Part shown: positions 1-9,484 of the stretch, one piece after another
Position numbering within the stretch: the stretch's first letter is position 1
Layout of the letters: each line of letters starts with the position of its first letter
The notes under the pieces: generated by a model
Database searches by the model: none
The model's input: only the letters and a program-made list of their open reading frames with translations
What the model was told of the DNA's origin: nothing
Position numbers and translations under genes: made by a program
NCBI RefSeq assembly: GCF_024170285.1
Contig: NZ_JALJXV010000005.1
Coordinates: 186,001 to 250,000 of the forward strand
From: Natronocella acetinitrilica
GTDB taxonomy: Bacteria > Pseudomonadota > Gammaproteobacteria > Nitrococcales > Aquisalimonadaceae
Reading direction: 5' to 3'
DNA length: 64,000 nt

Positions 1-188
1 TCCGCCACCACAGTGTTTGCCTCGAAGGCGAAAGTAGCACTGCCATGACCATGACCGGGCAGGTCGGGTACGTGGACTCGGCCGTACGCGCCCAGTGCGC
101 AGGCCAGCTCCGCCATGACGCCGCCATGGGTGCCCCACCCGTGGAGCAGCACGAGGTCGATTCCGCGACCATATGCCGTTACGTGCAT
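1..188 (-). CDS. bioH: BioH, pimeloyl-ACP methyl ester carboxylesterase (N-terminal part, runs off the window)
   Basis: Only about 62 N-terminal residues lie inside the window. They read as the start of an alpha/beta hydrolase: a beta strand ending in LVLLHGWG, which is the oxyanion-hole region of BioH, followed by VPDLPGHGHG. BioH hydrolyses the methyl ester of pimeloyl-ACP to end the disguised pimelate pathway. Its ATG overlaps the bioF stop codon by one base (TGATG), so it is translationally coupled to bioF. The position directly after bioB-bioF supports BioH over other hydrolases. The catalytic Ser, Asp and His lie outside the window. Confidence 0.85.
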   Translation of the reverse strand, partial: MHVTAYGRGIDLVLLHGWGTHGGVMAELACALGAYGRVHVPDLPGHGHGSATFAFEANTVVA

Positions 189-1351
189 CAATTCCTCCCG
201 CTATCACGAAGCTCCGGATCATCCAGGGCATCCAGCAGACGGTCCAGGTGTTCATCCGCATGCGCTGCGCTGAGCGTGATCCTTAGTCTCGCACTTCCGG
301 CGGGCACCGTGGGTGGCCGGATTGCCGCAACCAGAATGCCGGCGACTTCAAGCCGTCGACTGGCGGCGAGTGCCGCCCCCGCTTCACCGATGATAACGGG
401 CTGGATGGCGGTACCGGAATCACCCAGGGACAACCCCAGCTGTGAGGCACCGACCCGAAAGCGGCGGATAAGCGCAGCCAGTCGCTCCCGTCGCCAACCC
501 TCCGTGCGGACCAGATCCAGCGCCGCCAGGGTCGCCGCGGAGAGCACAGGCGGTGAAGCCGTGGTGTAGATCGCAGTCCGCGCTTTCTGTTCCAGCAGTT
601 CGATCCACTCAGCCGGGCCGGACACGAACGCACCGTAAGTGCCGAAAGCCTTGCCAAAGGTGCCGACCAGCAGCGGGACCTGGAACTGGTCCAGCCCGGC
701 ATCCGCCAGGCTGCCGCGCCCCTGCGACCCAATCACACCAAGGCCGTGGGCGTCATCCACCAGCAAGGCGGCGCCGGTTTGCGCCGTGACGGCTGCGATC
801 TCCGCCAACGGCGCGACATCCCCATCCATGCTGAACACGCCGTCGGTGGCAACCAGGCGCCTTCGATACGGCCTGTCCAGGCAACGCTGCAAATGGTCGA
901 CGTCCCTATGCCGATAGCGTCGGCAACGCGCGCCGGAGAGCAATCCGCCATCGATCAGGGAGGCGTGGTTGAGGCGGTCCTGCAGCACCAGGTCACCACG
1001 ACGAGTGAGGCCGGCGATCACGCCGAGGTTGGCCATGTAGCCGGTGGAGAAAAGTAGGGTCCGGTCCCGCTGCAGCCAGTCGGACAATGCCTCGGACAGC
1101 GCCTCGTGGGCGTAGCGATGACCGGTCACCAGGTCGGCGCTACCGCTGCCAGTGGGTCCGGACCAATCCCGCAGCACACGACCCAGCCTTGGATCGTTGG
1201 CCAGCCCGAGATAGTCGTTGCCGCAGAAATTGAGCAGCCGCCGCCCGCTTGCGTCCACCATGTGCACCGGCCCGTCGGCCTGGTAGACCCGGCGTTGGCG
1301 ATGGAGATCGGCCGCGCGGATGGCGGTCAGTTCAGTGCCGATGTCCCACAC
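188..1351 (-). CDS. bioF: 8-amino-7-oxononanoate synthase BioF
   Basis: 387 residues, the usual length for this PLP enzyme, which condenses pimeloyl-ACP with L-alanine to give KAPA in biotin synthesis. Visible hallmarks of the alpha-oxoamine synthase family are the N-terminal [10 protein letters not shown] strand, the [10 protein letters not shown] cofactor-binding segment and [11 protein letters not shown], which holds the PLP-binding lysine. The start overlaps the end of bioB by 20 bp and the stop overlaps bioH by one base, so the three genes form one tight operon read leftwards. Cytosolic homodimer in the family. Confidence 0.95.
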   Translation of the reverse strand: MWDIGTELTAIRAADLHRQRRVYQADGPVHMVDASGRRLLNFCGNDYLGLANDPRLGRVLRDWSGPTGSGSADLVTGHRYAHEALSEALSDWLQRDRTLLFSTGYMANLGVIAGLTRRGDLVLQDRLNHASLIDGGLLSGARCRRYRHRDVDHLQRCLDRPYRRRLVATDGVFSMDGDVAPLAEIAAVTAQTGAALLVDDAHGLGVIGSQGRGSLADAGLDQFQVPLLVGTFGKAFGTYGAFVSGPAEWIELLEQKARTAIYTTASPPVLSAATLAALDLVRTEGWRRERLAALIRRFRVGASQLGLSLGDSGTAIQPVIIGEAGAALAASRRLEVAGILVAAIRPPTVPAGSARLRITLSAAHADEHLDRLLDALDDPELRDSGRN

Positions 1352-2366
1352 GATCCACGCTCAACGGGGCGGCGGCGGCAGGCCGTTCCCCACGGCCCTG
1401 CTCACACGCCGTTTCCGGGCGCAAACCCAAACGCTGGAACAGTGCGTTGTCCGCCGCCGTATCCGGGTTGCCGGTGGTCAGCAAACGCTCGCCATGGAAA
1501 ATGCTGTTGGCGCCAGCCAGAAAGCACAGCGTCTGCAGTTCGTCACTCATATGGGCACGCCCGGCAGACAGGCGGACATGGGAGACCGGCATGAGAATGC
1601 GGGCGACGGCGACGGTGCGCACGAAGTCGAGAGGATCGAGGGACGCGGCATCCGCCAGCGGCGTCCCGGGCACCCGCACCAACTGGTTGATCGGCACGCT
1701 CTCAGGGTGCGCCGGGAGGTTCGCCAGGGTACGCAGCATGGCCGCGCGATCCTCCACTGTTTCCCCCATGCCCAGAATGCCACCGCAACAGACCTTCATG
1801 CCCGCCGCGCGAACCGAGTCCAGGGTATCGAGCCGCTGCTGATAGGACCGCGTGGTGATGATTTCGTCGTAGAACGACTCGGAGGTATCCAGATTATGGT
1901 TGTAGTAATCAAGCCCCGCCTCGCGCAGTTCTTCGGCCTGATCGTCATCCAGCATTCCCAGCGTGGCGCAGGTTTCCAGCCCCAGCTCCTTGACCTCGCG
2001 AATCATGGCGGCCACCCGCTCCAGGTCACGGCCCCGGGGGCTGCGCCAGGCGGCACCCATGCAGAACCGCGTGGCGCCAGCCTCGCGGGCGGCGCGAGCG
2101 GCCGCCACCACGGACTCTCGGTCCATCAACGGCTCCGGCTCGAGGCCAGTGGTGTAGCGCACGCTCTGAGGACAGTACTTGCAGTCCTCCGGGCAGGCGC
2201 CGGTCTTGATGGACAAGAGAGTGCTGACCTGCACCGTATTGGCGGCATGATGACGGCGATGGATAGTCTGGGCGCGGAACAGCAGATCCATGAAGGGCAG
2301 GTCGAAAAGCGCCTGGACCTCATCAACACACCAGTCATGGCGTACGTCATCGTCATTGATCGGCAT
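1332..2366 (-). CDS. bioB: Biotin synthase BioB (radical SAM)
   Basis: 344 residues from the ATG that begins MPINDDD; a longer open frame reaches to 3314 but its upstream part is antisense to comF and is discarded. BioB inserts sulfur into dethiobiotin using a radical-SAM 4Fe-4S cluster, bound by the CPEDCKYC motif near residue 60, and a second 2Fe-2S cluster. Family signatures such as YYNHNLDTS and GGILGMGE are present. It is the first gene of the bioB-bioF-bioH operon and is transcribed away from comF. The SD upstream of the ATG is weak (GGAAT). A BirA-type operator lies about 135 bp upstream. Confidence 0.96.
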   Translation of the reverse strand: MPINDDDVRHDWCVDEVQALFDLPFMDLLFRAQTIHRRHHAANTVQVSTLLSIKTGACPEDCKYCPQSVRYTTGLEPEPLMDRESVVAAARAAREAGATRFCMGAAWRSPRGRDLERVAAMIREVKELGLETCATLGMLDDDQAEELREAGLDYYNHNLDTSESFYDEIITTRSYQQRLDTLDSVRAAGMKVCCGGILGMGETVEDRAAMLRTLANLPAHPESVPINQLVRVPGTPLADAASLDPLDFVRTVAVARILMPVSHVRLSAGRAHMSDELQTLCFLAGANSIFHGERLLTTGNPDTAADNALFQRLGLRPETACEQGRGERPAAAAPLSVDRVGHRH

Positions 2367-2478
2367 AATGGGGATTCCGTTGCTGGTGTTCTTGGGCTCG
2401 CCGGGGAGCCATTGGCCCGCTCTTGCGAAGGCGGAAAACCCGGCAAGCATGCATGGCAATACTGGATGAATCAGGAGA

Positions 2479-2533
2479 ATGGTAACCCGCCGACAGGGAC
2501 TGTCAACAAAATGCTTATAGAAAAAGTTTACAA
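2479..2533 (-). promoter_or_regulatory. BirA-type bio operator overlapping a bioB promoter
   Basis: Two inverted half-sites, TGTCAAC (2501-2507) and GTTTACA (2526-2532), lie in the bioB/comF gap. Taken as 9-mers they are CTGTCAACA and AGTTTACAA with a 16-bp spacer, matching the known proteobacterial BirA box TTGTAAACC-N(14-16)-GGTTTACAA with few mismatches. On the minus strand the left half contains a perfect -35 TTGACA (2506-2501), with TACCAT (2484-2479) as a possible -10 after 16 bp. Holo-BirA bound here should block bioBFH transcription. The operator also covers the likely comF start region. Confidence 0.75.
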
Positions 2534-3227
2534 TGCGCTGGAGCGTTCGCTGGACACCTGTTTCCCACCCCGATGCCGGCTCTGCGGTGATCCCGGCGTC
2601 GGTGCGGACATCTGCCCGGCCTGCTACCACGACCTGCCCTGGAACCTGCAGGCCTGCCCGATTTGTGCGGAACCGGCATCCGCTCCCTGCACGCCCTGTG
2701 GACGCTGCCAGAAAGAACATGCCCCGTATGATCTGATTCGCGCACCCTGGGTGTACGGCCCACCACTCGACCACCTGATCCAGGCACTGAAATTTCATGG
2801 TGACCTGGCTGCCGGGCGCCTGCTCGGTCAACTGCTGACCTGGGCAGTACAAAACGCGGCCACGGATATTGACTGCCTGATCCCGATGCCACTGCATCGC
2901 TCCAGGCTTCAGGAGCGCGGCTATAACCAGGCCATGGAACTCGCCCGCCCCCTGGCACGCCAGACCGGTCTGCAGCCAGCGCCCGGTGTTGTGCATCGTT
3001 GCCGCGCGACCGCAGCGCAGAGCGCCTTGCCCCGAGAGGCCCGCAAGGCGAACATGCGCCAGGCATTCAACGTGACGGGCATGGTCGCGGGGCGGCGTAT
3101 CGCCGTGATCGACGATGTCGTCACGAGCACGGCCACCGCCAGGGCGATAGCCGGAGCGCTGCTCGAGGCGGGCGCGGCGCGTATCGAGATCTGGGCTGTG
3201 TGCCGCACCCCGCGCGAGACCGACTGA
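2511..3227 (+). CDS. comF: ComF family protein (amidophosphoribosyltransferase-like)
   Basis: 238 residues from the ATG at 2511; an in-frame ATG at 2466 is an alternative, and both lie in or beside the bio operator. The N-terminal third has paired Cys motifs typical of the ComF zinc finger (CRLCG, CPAC, CPIC, CGRC). The C-terminal half is a phosphoribosyltransferase fold with the PRPP-binding segment [12 protein letters not shown] and the ERGYNQA motif. In naturally competent bacteria ComF (GntX in enterics) helps single-strand DNA uptake or processing. It is divergent from bioB, an arrangement common in gammaproteobacteria. Confidence 0.9.
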   Translation: MLIEKVYNALERSLDTCFPPRCRLCGDPGVGADICPACYHDLPWNLQACPICAEPASAPCTPCGRCQKEHAPYDLIRAPWVYGPPLDHLIQALKFHGDLAAGRLLGQLLTWAVQNAATDIDCLIPMPLHRSRLQERGYNQAMELARPLARQTGLQPAPGVVHRCRATAAQSALPREARKANMRQAFNVTGMVAGRRIAVIDDVVTSTATARAIAGALLEAGAARIEIWAVCRTPRETD

Positions 3228-3251
3228 CCGTAATCCCGAGGGAGGCAAGGC

Positions 3252-3581
3252 TTGGTACTGACCGTGATTCTTCTGCTTGTCACTGCAGCGGTATTTGCCG
3301 CGATCATCATCCATGCACGGGTGGTTTTCGTACTGCGCATCGACGGGGGGCGGATCACCACGCTCCGCGGTCGACCTCCACCTGGATTTGTCAACGCCTG
3401 CGAGGATGTTGCGCGCATGCGGGGTGTGGCGCAGGGGCGTATCAAGGGCGTGCGCACTGGCGCCGGCACGCAGCTGCGCTTCTCAAGTGAGATCCCCGCC
3501 CACACGCACCAGGCATTCCGGAACGTCTGGACGCCGCCACCCGGCGGCGGTGGCGGCGGCGGAGCCCGGGCCAGCGGGTAG
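3252..3581 (+). CDS. Small membrane-anchored protein, DUF3634-like
   Basis: 109 residues starting at TTG 3252, six bases after a strong GGAGG. Residues 1-22 form one hydrophobic helix ([19 protein letters not shown]), followed by a basic/polar domain with [17 protein letters not shown] and [12 protein letters not shown], which resembles DUF3634 proteins. The tail is a low-complexity glycine run encoded by a GGC-type repeat (about 3541-3570). It begins 24 bp after comF and could be cotranscribed. Function unknown; the single helix suggests an inner-membrane protein with a cytosolic tail. Confidence 0.7.
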   Translation: MVLTVILLLVTAAVFAAIIIHARVVFVLRIDGGRITTLRGRPPPGFVNACEDVARMRGVAQGRIKGVRTGAGTQLRFSSEIPAHTHQAFRNVWTPPPGGGGGGGARASG

Positions 3582-3912
3582 CCGTTTTCACACCATCCGG
3601 CTGCCAGCCCGGCGTGCGCAATACTGGCAGCAGCGGTGGTCGCCAAGTTGCTGGCAGCAGCGCCCCTTGCACGTACACCACCCCTGCACTGAAGCCGCGC
3701 TGCGGCACTGGTCCCGATCCTGCATAACCCCCCGGCGCCGAAAGTGGATACACCCGTACGACTCGCAACTATCGGAGACTTGGGCGGGTGGCTCGGTCCA
3801 GCCTGGTGCATCAGCTTTGCGCAGACGCCCCGGAACGGTGCAAACTGCGCAAAAATGCCGACAGGGACCCACCGGTAAACAGACAACGGACGATGCTTTC
3901 AAGGGGCAGTTG
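3582..3912. other. 331-bp gap upstream of the purine permease
   Basis: No convincing gene is visible. The one ordered element is a perfect 8-bp inverted repeat, TTTGCGCA (3816-3823) and TGCGCAAA (3846-3853), separated by 22 bp and ending about 60 bp before the permease start. It could be an operator or an RNA hairpin. I found no purine-riboswitch core. Confidence 0.3.
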
Positions 3913-5217
3913 ATGGATAAATTCTTCGGCTTTACGGAACAGGGCACATCACTTCGTCAGGAAATCATTGCCGGGGCAACGACCTTCCTGGCGATGGCCT
4001 ACATCCTCTTCGTCAACGCCTTCATACTCGCCGACGCCGGCATGGATCCCGGCGCCGTGTTCGTGGCCACTGCGCTGTCCGCCGCCGCGGGCTGCCTGAT
4101 CATGGGGCTGTGGGCCAACTATCCCATCGCACTGGCACCCGGCATGGGACTCAACGCCTTCTTCGCCTACACCGTGGTCCTGGGCATGGGCGTGCCCTGG
4201 GAGACGGCCCTCGCCGGGGTGCTGGTTTCGGGCATCATCTTCCTTATCCTGACCGTCACCCGGGTCCGCGAGACCATCATCAACGCCATACCGCTGCAGC
4301 TGAAGATGGCGGCGGGCGCGGGCATCGGCCTGTTCATCGCATTCATCGGCCTCAAGAACGCAGGAATCGTCGAAGGCTACGAACCCACCCTCGTCACTCT
4401 CGGCAACCTGGGTGCAGCCGGGCCGGCCATTGCCATCGCCGGCTTGCTCATTACCGCATTCTTCCTGGTACGTGGCTTCAAGGGCGCGATTTTCTACGGC
4501 ATGGTGGTCACCACGGTGGGCGGCATCATCATCGGCGTGGTGGGCGCCCCGGACGCCGTGGTCTCTGCAGTGCCGAGCCTCGCGCCCACCTTTGGCCAGG
4601 CCATCATCCACCTGCCGGACATCCTGCTCTCACCGACACTGTGGGTGGTGGTATTCACTTTCCTGTTCGTGGATTTCTTCGATACCGCCGGCACCCTGAT
4701 GGCCGTGGCGCACCAGGGCGGTTTCCTCAAGGACAACAAACTGCCGCGGGCAAGTCGCGCGTTGGGCGCCGATTCCTCCGCCACGGTTATCGGGGCTGTT
4801 CTCGGCACCTCGACCACCACTTCGTACATCGAATCAGCAGCCGGCGTCGGCGCCGGGGGGCGAACCGGATTCACGTCGGTGGTCGTCGCGGCTCTATTCC
4901 TGGTAAGCCTGTTCTTCTCGCCGTTGTTGCAAATCTTCCTGGAGCATCCGGAGCTGACGTCACCAGCGCTGATCATCGTCGGTGTACTCATGGCGTCGGC
5001 ACTTGCAAACATCGACTGGAAGGCACCCGAATTCGCCATTCCCGCGTTTGTCACGGTGATCGCCATGCCATTGACCTTCAGCATCGCCAATGGCATCGCC
5101 CTAGGCTTCGTCCTCTACCCGCTGACCATGGTCTTCAAGGGCAAGGCGCGGGAGGTCCACCCGCTGATGTACGCGATGTTTGTGGTATTCATCGTCTATT
5201 TCATCTGGGGGCGTTAG
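3913..5217 (+). CDS. NCS2 family purine (guanine/hypoxanthine/adenine) permease
   Basis: 434 residues from the ATG at 3913, preceded by AAGGGG; a longer in-frame extension is not protein-like. It matches the AzgA/GhxP/AdeP branch of NCS2 transporters: the N-terminal segment FFGFTEQGTSLRQEIIAGAT, then TTFLAMAYILFVN, the APGMGLNAFFAY motif in helix 3, and FLFVDFFDTAGTL plus STTTSYIESAAG in the core. About 12-14 membrane helices are visible. It should import purine bases by proton symport at the inner membrane. Exact substrate cannot be read from sequence. It is followed after 71 bp by an unknown cytosolic protein. Confidence 0.93.
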   Translation: MDKFFGFTEQGTSLRQEIIAGATTFLAMAYILFVNAFILADAGMDPGAVFVATALSAAAGCLIMGLWANYPIALAPGMGLNAFFAYTVVLGMGVPWETALAGVLVSGIIFLILTVTRVRETIINAIPLQLKMAAGAGIGLFIAFIGLKNAGIVEGYEPTLVTLGNLGAAGPAIAIAGLLITAFFLVRGFKGAIFYGMVVTTVGGIIIGVVGAPDAVVSAVPSLAPTFGQAIIHLPDILLSPTLWVVVFTFLFVDFFDTAGTLMAVAHQGGFLKDNKLPRASRALGADSSATVIGAVLGTSTTTSYIESAAGVGAGGRTGFTSVVVAALFLVSLFFSPLLQIFLEHPELTSPALIIVGVLMASALANIDWKAPEFAIPAFVTVIAMPLTFSIANGIALGFVLYPLTMVFKGKAREVHPLMYAMFVVFIVYFIWGR

Positions 5218-5288
5218 ATTGGGAGGATGCTTGTATTTGCGCAACGACGGTGTAACGGTGAAGCCACGCCGACACTTTGTGAGGATCA

Positions 5289-7286
5289 ATGACCGACTCT
5301 GACTCCGGTACGCGCCTGCAAGGCCTATGCGAGAAGCTGGACAGAGCTGTGGAGGCACTCCACCGCACCAGCCCCTTCGCCAAAGGCATCAAACAGCGGC
5401 CGGTGCTCGATCTCGCCCGGAGAATCATGCAGCAGCCGGGCGGGGTTGCGGCCATTTACGATCGCATCGGGGCGCTGGAGGAAGCCGGCATTTTCCATGA
5501 CAGCGACTGGCAGAACCCCGACAGATTGCAGCCGTGGATGGCGGCCAACACCATTCGTCAGGGCGAGCCGGACACCACCGTACTGGAGGCCCTCAGCGAA
5601 CTGCGCCTCGCCGCCGTTGCCCGGGGCGCATTACTGCACCCCGGACTGTCGGACGAAGAAGCCGGCCATCTGCTGTCACAGATCCTGGCGCTGAATCTGC
5701 CCCTGATCTTTGGTCAACTGAACGAGGCCGAGCGGGTTCACCTGGGCGGTTTCGCCCCGGCGGTGCATCAGCTCTACCAGTTCCTCGCCGGCGAGATCGG
5801 GCTGGGTGAGGTGCTGGACCGCCTGATCAACGAAATCTGGCGCATGCTCGACCAGCGCCCCATCGAAGTCGATCACGTCAAGGAGATGATCACCAGCGTC
5901 TCCGTCTACCTGGCGGACCCGGAAAGCGGTATCAGCGCCAATTCAAGCCGGGGCGCCGAGCGACTGATCAGCGCGCTGTACGGTCCGACCCGGGGCTGCC
6001 AGGAAGACCCGGGGTTTGTTATCTACACCGAGCGGCTGGCCAATATGGATGCGCAGGCCCTGCGGCAGGAGGCCCTGGGCTTCAGTCGGTCCATGCTCGA
6101 CACCGGCCTGGTCTCGCCCTACCACGCCGTTTTCCTGCGCTATGTGCTGGATCAGCAACCCGACCTTATCGGCGCCGCGCTTGGCCTGAGCAGCACGGGA
6201 AATGATGCGCTGCACTGTTACCAGCACCTGGTGCACAACCTGATTGCCGAGGCCGTCTGGCCGGAGACCGCAGAGAGTGTCTACGGCCTTTCCGGCCTGC
6301 TCGAGCGGGGCATCCTTTACAACGGACCTCTCGCCCCGGCGCTGTGGCGGCAGATCGGCCTGCCCCTGTCCGAACAGGCGATCCGCATGCTCGGGGTGCC
6401 GGCGACGGCTGAACCATCGCCTCGGCAACACCTCCTCGCCGGTGTGCTCTGCGTGCTGGGACAGCCCCTGGGCGTTGGTCAGGGCAACAACCCCACCTGC
6501 CAGTCGGCCCGTGCCTTGTCCATGTGGGCCAACAATGATCCCGACTATCTGCTGCAGATACTCACCTGGGCGGCACGAGACGACGACGTGGTGATGCGCT
6601 TCGAGGGGCAACTGCTATCGTCCCGCGACCTGACCCGACACACCGGCCTGGCCGTCATCCAGGATGTGGATCCGGTGTCGGCAGTGACTGTGCCGCACCT
6701 GGACGCCATTTATCAGGCCATGGGTGTGCTTTGCGCCGACCGGGGGGAGCAGGACCCGCACCAGTGGATCAATCCGGAGTTTCATGGCTGGTGGGTGGGC
6801 CGGGGGTTCGCGATCGCCGTTGATGTACCGACAGGCAATCTCACAAACTTCAGCGACTTCGTGAAACGCTTCTACGGCTCGTACCACCCCCTGTACAACG
6901 GCAATCAGCTGGTCATTCATCCGCAACCAGCCGGCATCGCGGTCACGGACAGCGCAGCGCGCTTCATCGGCTGGCATGCCATTTCCATCCAACGGGTGGG
7001 GCTGGATCCAGGCGGTGAGATGCGGGTGTACTTCTACAATCCCAACAACGACAGCGGACAGCACTGGGGACAGGATATCCAGGTATCCACCAACGGTTGT
7101 GGCGAACGCTTCGGAGAATCGTCATTGCCCTTCCCGGAATTCACGTCACGACTGTACATCTACCACTTCGACCCCCGGGAAGTGGTCAATAACCCCGCTG
7201 TGCCAGTTGAGGAGCTCGAACAGGTCCTGACCCTGGCGGCGGAGAGCTGGGCAGCTGACCGGAATGCGGAACAAGCCTGGGCCTGA
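5289..7286 (+). CDS. Unknown 665-residue protein with a papain-like Cys-His-Asn pattern
   Basis: The ATG at 5289 follows GAGG at good spacing. No signal peptide or membrane helix is seen, so it is probably cytosolic. The first 390 residues look alpha-helical and match no family I can name. The C-terminal part carries GQGNNPTCQSARALSMW with Cys404, FHGWWVGRGF (His499), then GWHAISI with His563 and YFYNPNND with Asn584 followed by a Gly-rich WGQ. This order resembles the Cys...HA-strand...Asn-x-WG layout of papain-fold peptidases and transglutaminases. That is inference; the nucleophile could equally be structural. Same strand as the purine permease, 71 bp downstream. Confidence 0.7.
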   Translation: MTDSDSGTRLQGLCEKLDRAVEALHRTSPFAKGIKQRPVLDLARRIMQQPGGVAAIYDRIGALEEAGIFHDSDWQNPDRLQPWMAANTIRQGEPDTTVLEALSELRLAAVARGALLHPGLSDEEAGHLLSQILALNLPLIFGQLNEAERVHLGGFAPAVHQLYQFLAGEIGLGEVLDRLINEIWRMLDQRPIEVDHVKEMITSVSVYLADPESGISANSSRGAERLISALYGPTRGCQEDPGFVIYTERLANMDAQALRQEALGFSRSMLDTGLVSPYHAVFLRYVLDQQPDLIGAALGLSSTGNDALHCYQHLVHNLIAEAVWPETAESVYGLSGLLERGILYNGPLAPALWRQIGLPLSEQAIRMLGVPATAEPSPRQHLLAGVLCVLGQPLGVGQGNNPTCQSARALSMWANNDPDYLLQILTWAARDDDVVMRFEGQLLSSRDLTRHTGLAVIQDVDPVSAVTVPHLDAIYQAMGVLCADRGEQDPHQWINPEFHGWWVGRGFAIAVDVPTGNLTNFSDFVKRFYGSYHPLYNGNQLVIHPQPAGIAVTDSAARFIGWHAISIQRVGLDPGGEMRVYFYNPNNDSGQHWGQDIQVSTNGCGERFGESSLPFPEFTSRLYIYHFDPREVVNNPAVPVEELEQVLTLAAESWAADRNAEQAWA

Positions 7287-7316
7287 CGCGGCCTTGCTGG
7301 CTTTTCTGCCGCAGCC

Positions 7317-7325
7317 TGTTATAGT
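7317..7325 (+). promoter_or_regulatory. Extended -10 promoter element upstream of rhlE
   Basis: TGTTATAGT is a close match to the extended -10 consensus TGnTATAAT; the -35 is poor (CTGGCT at 17 bp). It would give an RNA with about 125 nt of leader before rhlE, which fits the 171-bp gap after the preceding gene. Pattern match only. Confidence 0.4.
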
Positions 7326-7457
7326 GCGGCCAGTCGACGCGCACCGGTCCGCGTCGCTCCTCGCGGTCAATCCTTCTAGTCAGGCCTGCCCTCGAACACA
7401 CTTATCGCCTGGACCGGAGCCGCCAAGAGCGGTAGGCATTCCAGGAGTTCTCATTTG

Positions 7458-8735
7458 ATGTCCTTTACTGATCTCGGCCTGTCGGCCGACCTCGTGCGCA
7501 CTGTTGCCCAGCAGGGCTACGACAGCCCCACCCCTATCCAGACCAAGGCGATTCCCTGCGTACTATCGGGCCAGGATCTGATGGCCGCCGCGCAGACCGG
7601 CACTGGCAAGACTGCAGCTTTCACGCTGCCGCTGCTACAGCGCCTTGCCAGCAGCCCCATCAAGACAGCGCCGCGCAGCGTACGATGCCTGATCCTGACC
7701 CCGACCCGTGAACTCGCCGCCCAGGTGCAGGACAGCGTGCGCCAGTACAGCCAGGGGCTCTCCATCGGATCGGCAGTGGTGTTCGGCGGTGTCGGCATGC
7801 AACCGCAGGTGCAGAACCTGCGTCGAGGTGTGGATATCCTTGTCGCGACCCCCGGACGCCTGCTGGACCATGTACGCCAGGGCACGGTTGATCTCTCCCG
7901 CGTGGAGATCCTGGTCCTGGACGAGGCGGATCGCATGCTGGACATGGGATTTATCCATGACATCCGCAAGGTGCTCGCCGAGTTGCCAAAGCAGCGGCAG
8001 ACACTGTTGTTTTCCGCGACATTCTCGGACGATATCCGCCGTCTGGCCGATGGTCTGCTACACAAGCCCCAGCGGGTCGAGGTTGCCGCACGCAACTCCG
8101 CCGCCGATGCCATCGAGCAGGTTGTGCATCCGGTGGATCGGGTCCGCAAGCGCGAGTTGCTCAGCCGGCTGATACACGACAACGCCTGGCGCCAGGTGCT
8201 GGTATTCACCAGGACCAAACACGGCGCCAACCGTCTCGCCACCCAGCTTGACAGTGACGGCCTGCCTGCCGCAGCCCTGCACGGCAACAAGAGTCAGACA
8301 GCGCGCACCCGTGCCCTGGCAGACTTCAAGCAGGGCCGTGTCCGCGTCCTGGTTGCCACCGACATCGCGGCTCGTGGCCTGGATATCGACCAGTTGCCCC
8401 ATGTGGTCAATTTCGAGCTGCCCACCGTTGCGGAAGACTATGTGCACCGTATCGGACGCACCGGTCGTGCCGGACACGACGGGGAAGCAGTCTCTCTGGT
8501 CTGTATTGATGAGCAGAAACTGCTGCGAGGTATCGAACTGGTTCTGCGCCGCCAGCTGCCGCAGCTTGTGGTCAGCGGCTTCGAACCGGACCCGACCATT
8601 CGCGCCGAACCCCTGTTCAACAAGCCCCAGGGCGGACGACGTGGCCGTCCCGGTGGCGGTTCAGGCACCAAGGCTCCGAATCGTCAGCCCGGCAGCAGCC
8701 GCAGCGCAGGACGGCGCGAGTATCGTGGTGCCTGA
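7458..8735 (+). CDS. rhlE: DEAD-box ATP-dependent RNA helicase RhlE
   Basis: 425 residues from ATG 7458 (a TTG lies one codon earlier), with AGGAG ten bases upstream. All helicase motifs are present in order: Q motif with FTDLGLS and [25 protein letters not shown] in [23 protein letters not shown] and [10 protein letters not shown]. The MSFTDLGLS start and the basic Gly/Arg-rich tail (about residues 385-425) are typical of RhlE, which remodels RNA in ribosome assembly and RNA decay. A long leader suggests post-transcriptional control, as for other cold-induced helicases. Confidence 0.92.
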   Translation: MSFTDLGLSADLVRTVAQQGYDSPTPIQTKAIPCVLSGQDLMAAAQTGTGKTAAFTLPLLQRLASSPIKTAPRSVRCLILTPTRELAAQVQDSVRQYSQGLSIGSAVVFGGVGMQPQVQNLRRGVDILVATPGRLLDHVRQGTVDLSRVEILVLDEADRMLDMGFIHDIRKVLAELPKQRQTLLFSATFSDDIRRLADGLLHKPQRVEVAARNSAADAIEQVVHPVDRVRKRELLSRLIHDNAWRQVLVFTRTKHGANRLATQLDSDGLPAAALHGNKSQTARTRALADFKQGRVRVLVATDIAARGLDIDQLPHVVNFELPTVAEDYVHRIGRTGRAGHDGEAVSLVCIDEQKLLRGIELVLRRQLPQLVVSGFEPDPTIRAEPLFNKPQGGRRGRPGGGSGTKAPNRQPGSSRSAGRREYRGA

Positions 8736-8793
8736 AATGGCGCGATCAAGCCGTTAGACTGCGGGCAACGCTTGCGGAAGACGGAAGCGCACC

Positions 8794-9483
8794 ATGCCCG
8801 GTCGTGTTCGATGCATCCGTCGTTGGTCGCTACCGGCAAGATTGCTGGTAGCGGCACTTGCCCTGGCGGCGGCGCCCCAGTCAGCGGGCATGGAGGGCAC
8901 CACCTTGCGTGGCGATTTCCAGGCGGCACTGGAGCGTGGCGAGCGGCAAGCGCGCTGGTGGCGTGGCGGCTGGGTGACGTTTCATGGCGCGAACCTGGCG
9001 CTGAACGTCCACCAGGGCACCAGCAGCGGCAGCAATGCCGACCGCTTCGATGGTCGCGTCGGTGCCGCCCGCTCCGTAATTGCCCTGGCCGGTGTGCTGG
9101 CGACGCCGTCCCCCTATGTCGATGCGCGGGCCCTGTACAACGCGACAGAAGGCGAGGCGGACACCACAGCCCTGAACAGCATGGCCCACTCCACAGCCGC
9201 CGTGGAGCGGGCTCGCAGAGCGCCGCGCGCGCAATTGGCAGGTTTACTGGTCAATGCAGCGACCGGTGGATTGATTGGGATTATCGACGACCGGCCACGG
9301 GACGGGGCCATCAGCTTTGCGCTGGGAATGGCCGTCAACACGGTTCAGACACGCACCCAGCCAAGAAGCATGAGCCGGCTGGTGGATCGCTCCAGCACCA
9401 CGGTGCGCGTCTTCCCGCTCTACCAGCCCCGGCTAGACAGCGAGTCTGCTGTCCATGGTGTGGGCATCGCGATGACCTGGTAA
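8794..9483 (+). CDS. Unknown exported protein
   Basis: 229 residues. The first 32 form a good Sec signal peptide: a basic start, the hydrophobic core LLVAALALAAA and a likely AxA-type cleavage site near APQSAG. The mature part is rich in Ala, Arg and Gly, has weakly hydrophobic stretches (LAGLLVNAATGGLIGII and AISFALGMAVN) and ends in IAMTW. The alternating pattern is compatible with a small envelope protein. No family recognised. It ends one base before the convergent PilZ gene. Confidence 0.6.
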   Translation: MPGRVRCIRRWSLPARLLVAALALAAAPQSAGMEGTTLRGDFQAALERGERQARWWRGGWVTFHGANLALNVHQGTSSGSNADRFDGRVGAARSVIALAGVLATPSPYVDARALYNATEGEADTTALNSMAHSTAAVERARRAPRAQLAGLLVNAATGGLIGIIDDRPRDGAISFALGMAVNTVQTRTQPRSMSRLVDRSSTTVRVFPLYQPRLDSESAVHGVGIAMTW

Positions 9484-9484
9484 C

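Noticed and set aside
1320-2510. Long plus-strand open frame reading into comF
   Set aside because: It is antisense to bioB and bioF, both with clear motifs; only the part from 2466/2511 on is protein-like.
3582-3912. Purine riboswitch before the NCS2 permease
   Set aside because: The conserved core elements of a purine aptamer were not found; only an 8-bp inverted repeat is present.
4110-5255. 381-codon frame rich in His and Arg within the purine permease
   Set aside because: Third-position G+C shadow of the permease; composition is that of an out-of-frame translation.
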